The notes under the pieces: model-generated
The model's database searches: none
Seen by the model: only the letters and a program-made list of their open reading frames with translations
What the model was told of the DNA's origin: nothing
Position numbers and translations under genes: made by a program
Part shown: one piece after another, positions 5,297 through 6,485 of the stretch
Numbering within the stretch: position 1 is the stretch's first letter
How the letters are laid out: each line of letters starts with the position of its first letter
Assembly: GCA_024636075.1 (NCBI GenBank)
Contig: JAGXHS010000047.1
Span: 1-6,485, forward strand
DNA length: 6,485 nucleotides
Reading direction: 5' to 3'
Origin: Propionibacteriaceae bacterium
GTDB taxonomy: Bacteria; Actinomycetota; Actinomycetes; Propionibacteriales; Propionibacteriaceae

Positions 5297-6246
5297 ATGT
5301 CGGAAACGATCTGGGATCGCTTGCAGGAATGCGTTGGGCAGTTGTCGGAGCCATTTCAGGCTCGTCGATCGTCGGCTGGTTTCGGCGCCACTACCCGGAG
5401 GTCAAGGAGCAGTCCCTTCGTGCGCACATTCAGGGCGCAACCTCGAACGCGCCTGTGGAGTCGCGGGGCGCGTTCGCGAGTCGAGGACCCCTGATCACGC
5501 GAGTCAGCCATGGCTTGTACCGCCGGTACAACGGCAGCCCCGGGGCCGAGGGCGCGTTGCCGGACGCTCGCCAAAGGGTCATGACTGCGCGGGGGCCCGA
5601 CGTGGACATGGACGAGGCCGTCCTTCGGTACCTCAGTGCTCGTGACCCGAGTGCCCGGTACACCTCGTTTGACTATTGCTTCAACCACTTCCAGCAGCAT
5701 CGGGCCACGGTCAAAGCGTGGGGAGAACCCGCCGGCATGGAGGTCAGTTGCCTGCAGCTCGGCTTCTACCTCGCGAGCTGGGGGATGCTGCGCGGATCAA
5801 CCCCACTGCTGCAGCGCAGCGTGCGACACCTGGTGCCGCTCGTTGAGACGATCGCTGATGCTCCAGCTGAGATGTGGGACGTGGACCTTGACGGGTACGA
5901 CGCAGACGGCATCGATCTCCTCTACAGAACGGCCGCCGACGTCCGCCACGCACTTCGCCCGGTTCATGCGTCTGACATTCTGGTTAGCAAAGTCATGCTC
6001 GGCGTCTTCGGCTGCGTTCCGGCATTCGACACCTACTTCAAGAAGGGCTTCGGCGTCTCCACCTTCAGCAAGGGATCGCTACGTCTCGTAGGTCAGTTCT
6101 ATCGAGCAAACGCAGAGAAGATCGACGGACTGCGCCAGCCGACCCTCGACTTCGCCACCGGGCGGCCGACGACTCGGCTCTACACCAGGGCCAAAGTCGT
6201 AGACATGGTCTTCTTCATCACAGGTGGCTACCCGAACAGCGCATAG
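5297..6246 (+). pseudogene. winged-helix-like domain fused to conserved domain of unknown function, frameshifted
   Basis: Translation from ATG 5297 (GGGAGG at 5282-5287, nine bases upstream) reads MSETIWDRLQECVGQLSEPF in frame 2, then the homology moves to frame 1 near 5362-5372 and continues IVGWFRRHYPEVKEQSLRAH, ending the first module with GPLITRVSHGLYRRY. Together these form a small helical, winged-helix-like domain found at the front of many uncharacterised bacterial proteins. The total of 950 bases is one short of a whole number of codons, so a single-base deletion explains the break; repaired, the product is 316 residues. From residue ~105 a second domain begins (MDEAVLRYLSARDPSARYTS, ATG 5608), with SFDYCFNHFQ, CLQLGFYLASWGMLRGSTPL, VSKVMLGVFGCVPAFDTYFK, FGVSTFSKGSLR and RLYTRAKVVDMVFFITGG. 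I remember this domain as a widespread ~200-residue cytoplasmic family with no known function. It is complete and open to the stop, so it may still be made from an internal start (ATG 5329, 5581 or 5608). Confidence 0.68.
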
Positions 6247-6251
6247 CCACC

Positions 6252-6275
6252 CCGCGACCCCACCAACCGTCGCGG
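6252..6275 (+). terminator. hairpin after the 5297-6246 gene
   Basis: CCGCGAC (6252-6258) pairs perfectly with GTCGCGG (6269-6275) over a ten-base loop, starting five bases after the TAG at 6244-6246. There is no T tract, as is usual for hairpin terminators in high-GC actinomycetes. Confidence 0.42.
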
Positions 6276-6308
6276 CCGCCGTGCCAGCAGGAAGTCCTAC
6301 AGCCGCGG

Positions 6309-6485
6309 ATGAACGATGCGAACGAAGCACCTGTCGAAGTGATGCAGGTTCCCGCCGGGGGGGCGAGCGCTGTCGACGCGCCCTGCCCCGCCGCCACACG
6401 AGACCCCCAACCAGCGCCAAGGCCCCGGAGCTCGGTTGGTGGCGCGTTTGCTCAGCCCCAACCGCGGGAGCGCCAGCCACATGCC
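6309..6485 (+). CDS. possible partial hypothetical frame running off the window
   Basis: From ATG 6309 an open frame begins MNDANEAPVEVMQVPAGGAS and continues without a stop to the window edge. The sequence is Pro/Ala/Arg-rich and shows no family. No ribosome site stands at a good distance (the nearest purine run, AGGAAG near 6290, is too far). The minus strand is also open here. It may be the start of a gene or only chance openness in GC-rich DNA. Confidence 0.18.
   Translation, partial: MNDANEAPVEVMQVPAGGASAVDAPCPAATRDPQPAPRPRSSVGGAFAQPQPRERQPHA

Noticed and set aside
4555..6246. A single 563-residue protein
   Set aside because: Its first ~240 codons overlap the DUF309 end and run over the acetyltransferase pieces mostly in the wrong frame; only the last ~300 codons are protein-like.
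6297..6482. Minus-strand 61-codon frame at the right edge
   Set aside because: No family resemblance and no ribosome site; the opposite strand is equally open.
1..6485. CRISPR array, rRNA, tRNA or riboswitch
   Set aside because: No regularly spaced identical repeats and no recognisable structured RNA core were found on either strand by eye.

Overview
The window is GC-rich throughout (roughly two thirds G+C by eye). Its gene style (GTG starts, AGGAGG-type ribosome sites, Ala/Arg/Val-rich proteins, an actinobacterial-type DUF309 protein, an IS630 transposase with actinobacterial features) points to a high-GC actinomycete. The genus cannot be read from the sequence. It looks like an accessory island: a few intact genes among at least five broken ones.

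Layout. 1-314: nothing recognisable. 378-578 (minus): frameshifted C-terminal scrap of a PfkB/ribokinase-type sugar kinase. 698-846 (minus): 3' scrap of an IS630-family transposase with its terminal inverted repeat facing outward. 940-2425 (plus): a small CCHC zinc-knuckle protein, then 4 bases later a 411-residue multi-pass membrane protein that resembles the membrane module of actinobacterial copper nitrite reductases (NnrS-like). 2575-2859 (plus): a small hydrophilic protein made of about three and a half repeats of ~22 residues. 2976-3929 (plus): a second IS630 transposase of the same subfamily, with its DDE triad intact but its N-terminus missing and no stop of its own, ending in an inverted repeat at 3930-3952.

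The repeats at 698-720 and 3930-3952 match at 21 of 23 positions in inverted orientation, and each carries a TA at the outer edge. The 3.25 kb between them (three passenger genes plus transposase) is therefore bounded like an IS630-type transposon, or was assembled from two decayed copies.

Downstream, an intact DUF309 gene (4167-4598) happens to be in frame with the transposase that lacks a stop, giving one apparent 540-codon frame. Then come a GNAT acetyltransferase pseudogene with its middle deleted (4810-5086) and a gene (5297-6246) joining a small winged-helix-like domain to a conserved domain of unknown function, broken near its start by an apparent one-base deletion. A GC hairpin closes it at 6252-6275. 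The last 180 bases hold at most a weak partial reading frame.

The genes do not form a recognisable pathway. The best functional unit is the CCHC-protein/membrane-protein pair, possibly linked to nitrogen-oxide or copper/haem chemistry by family resemblance only.
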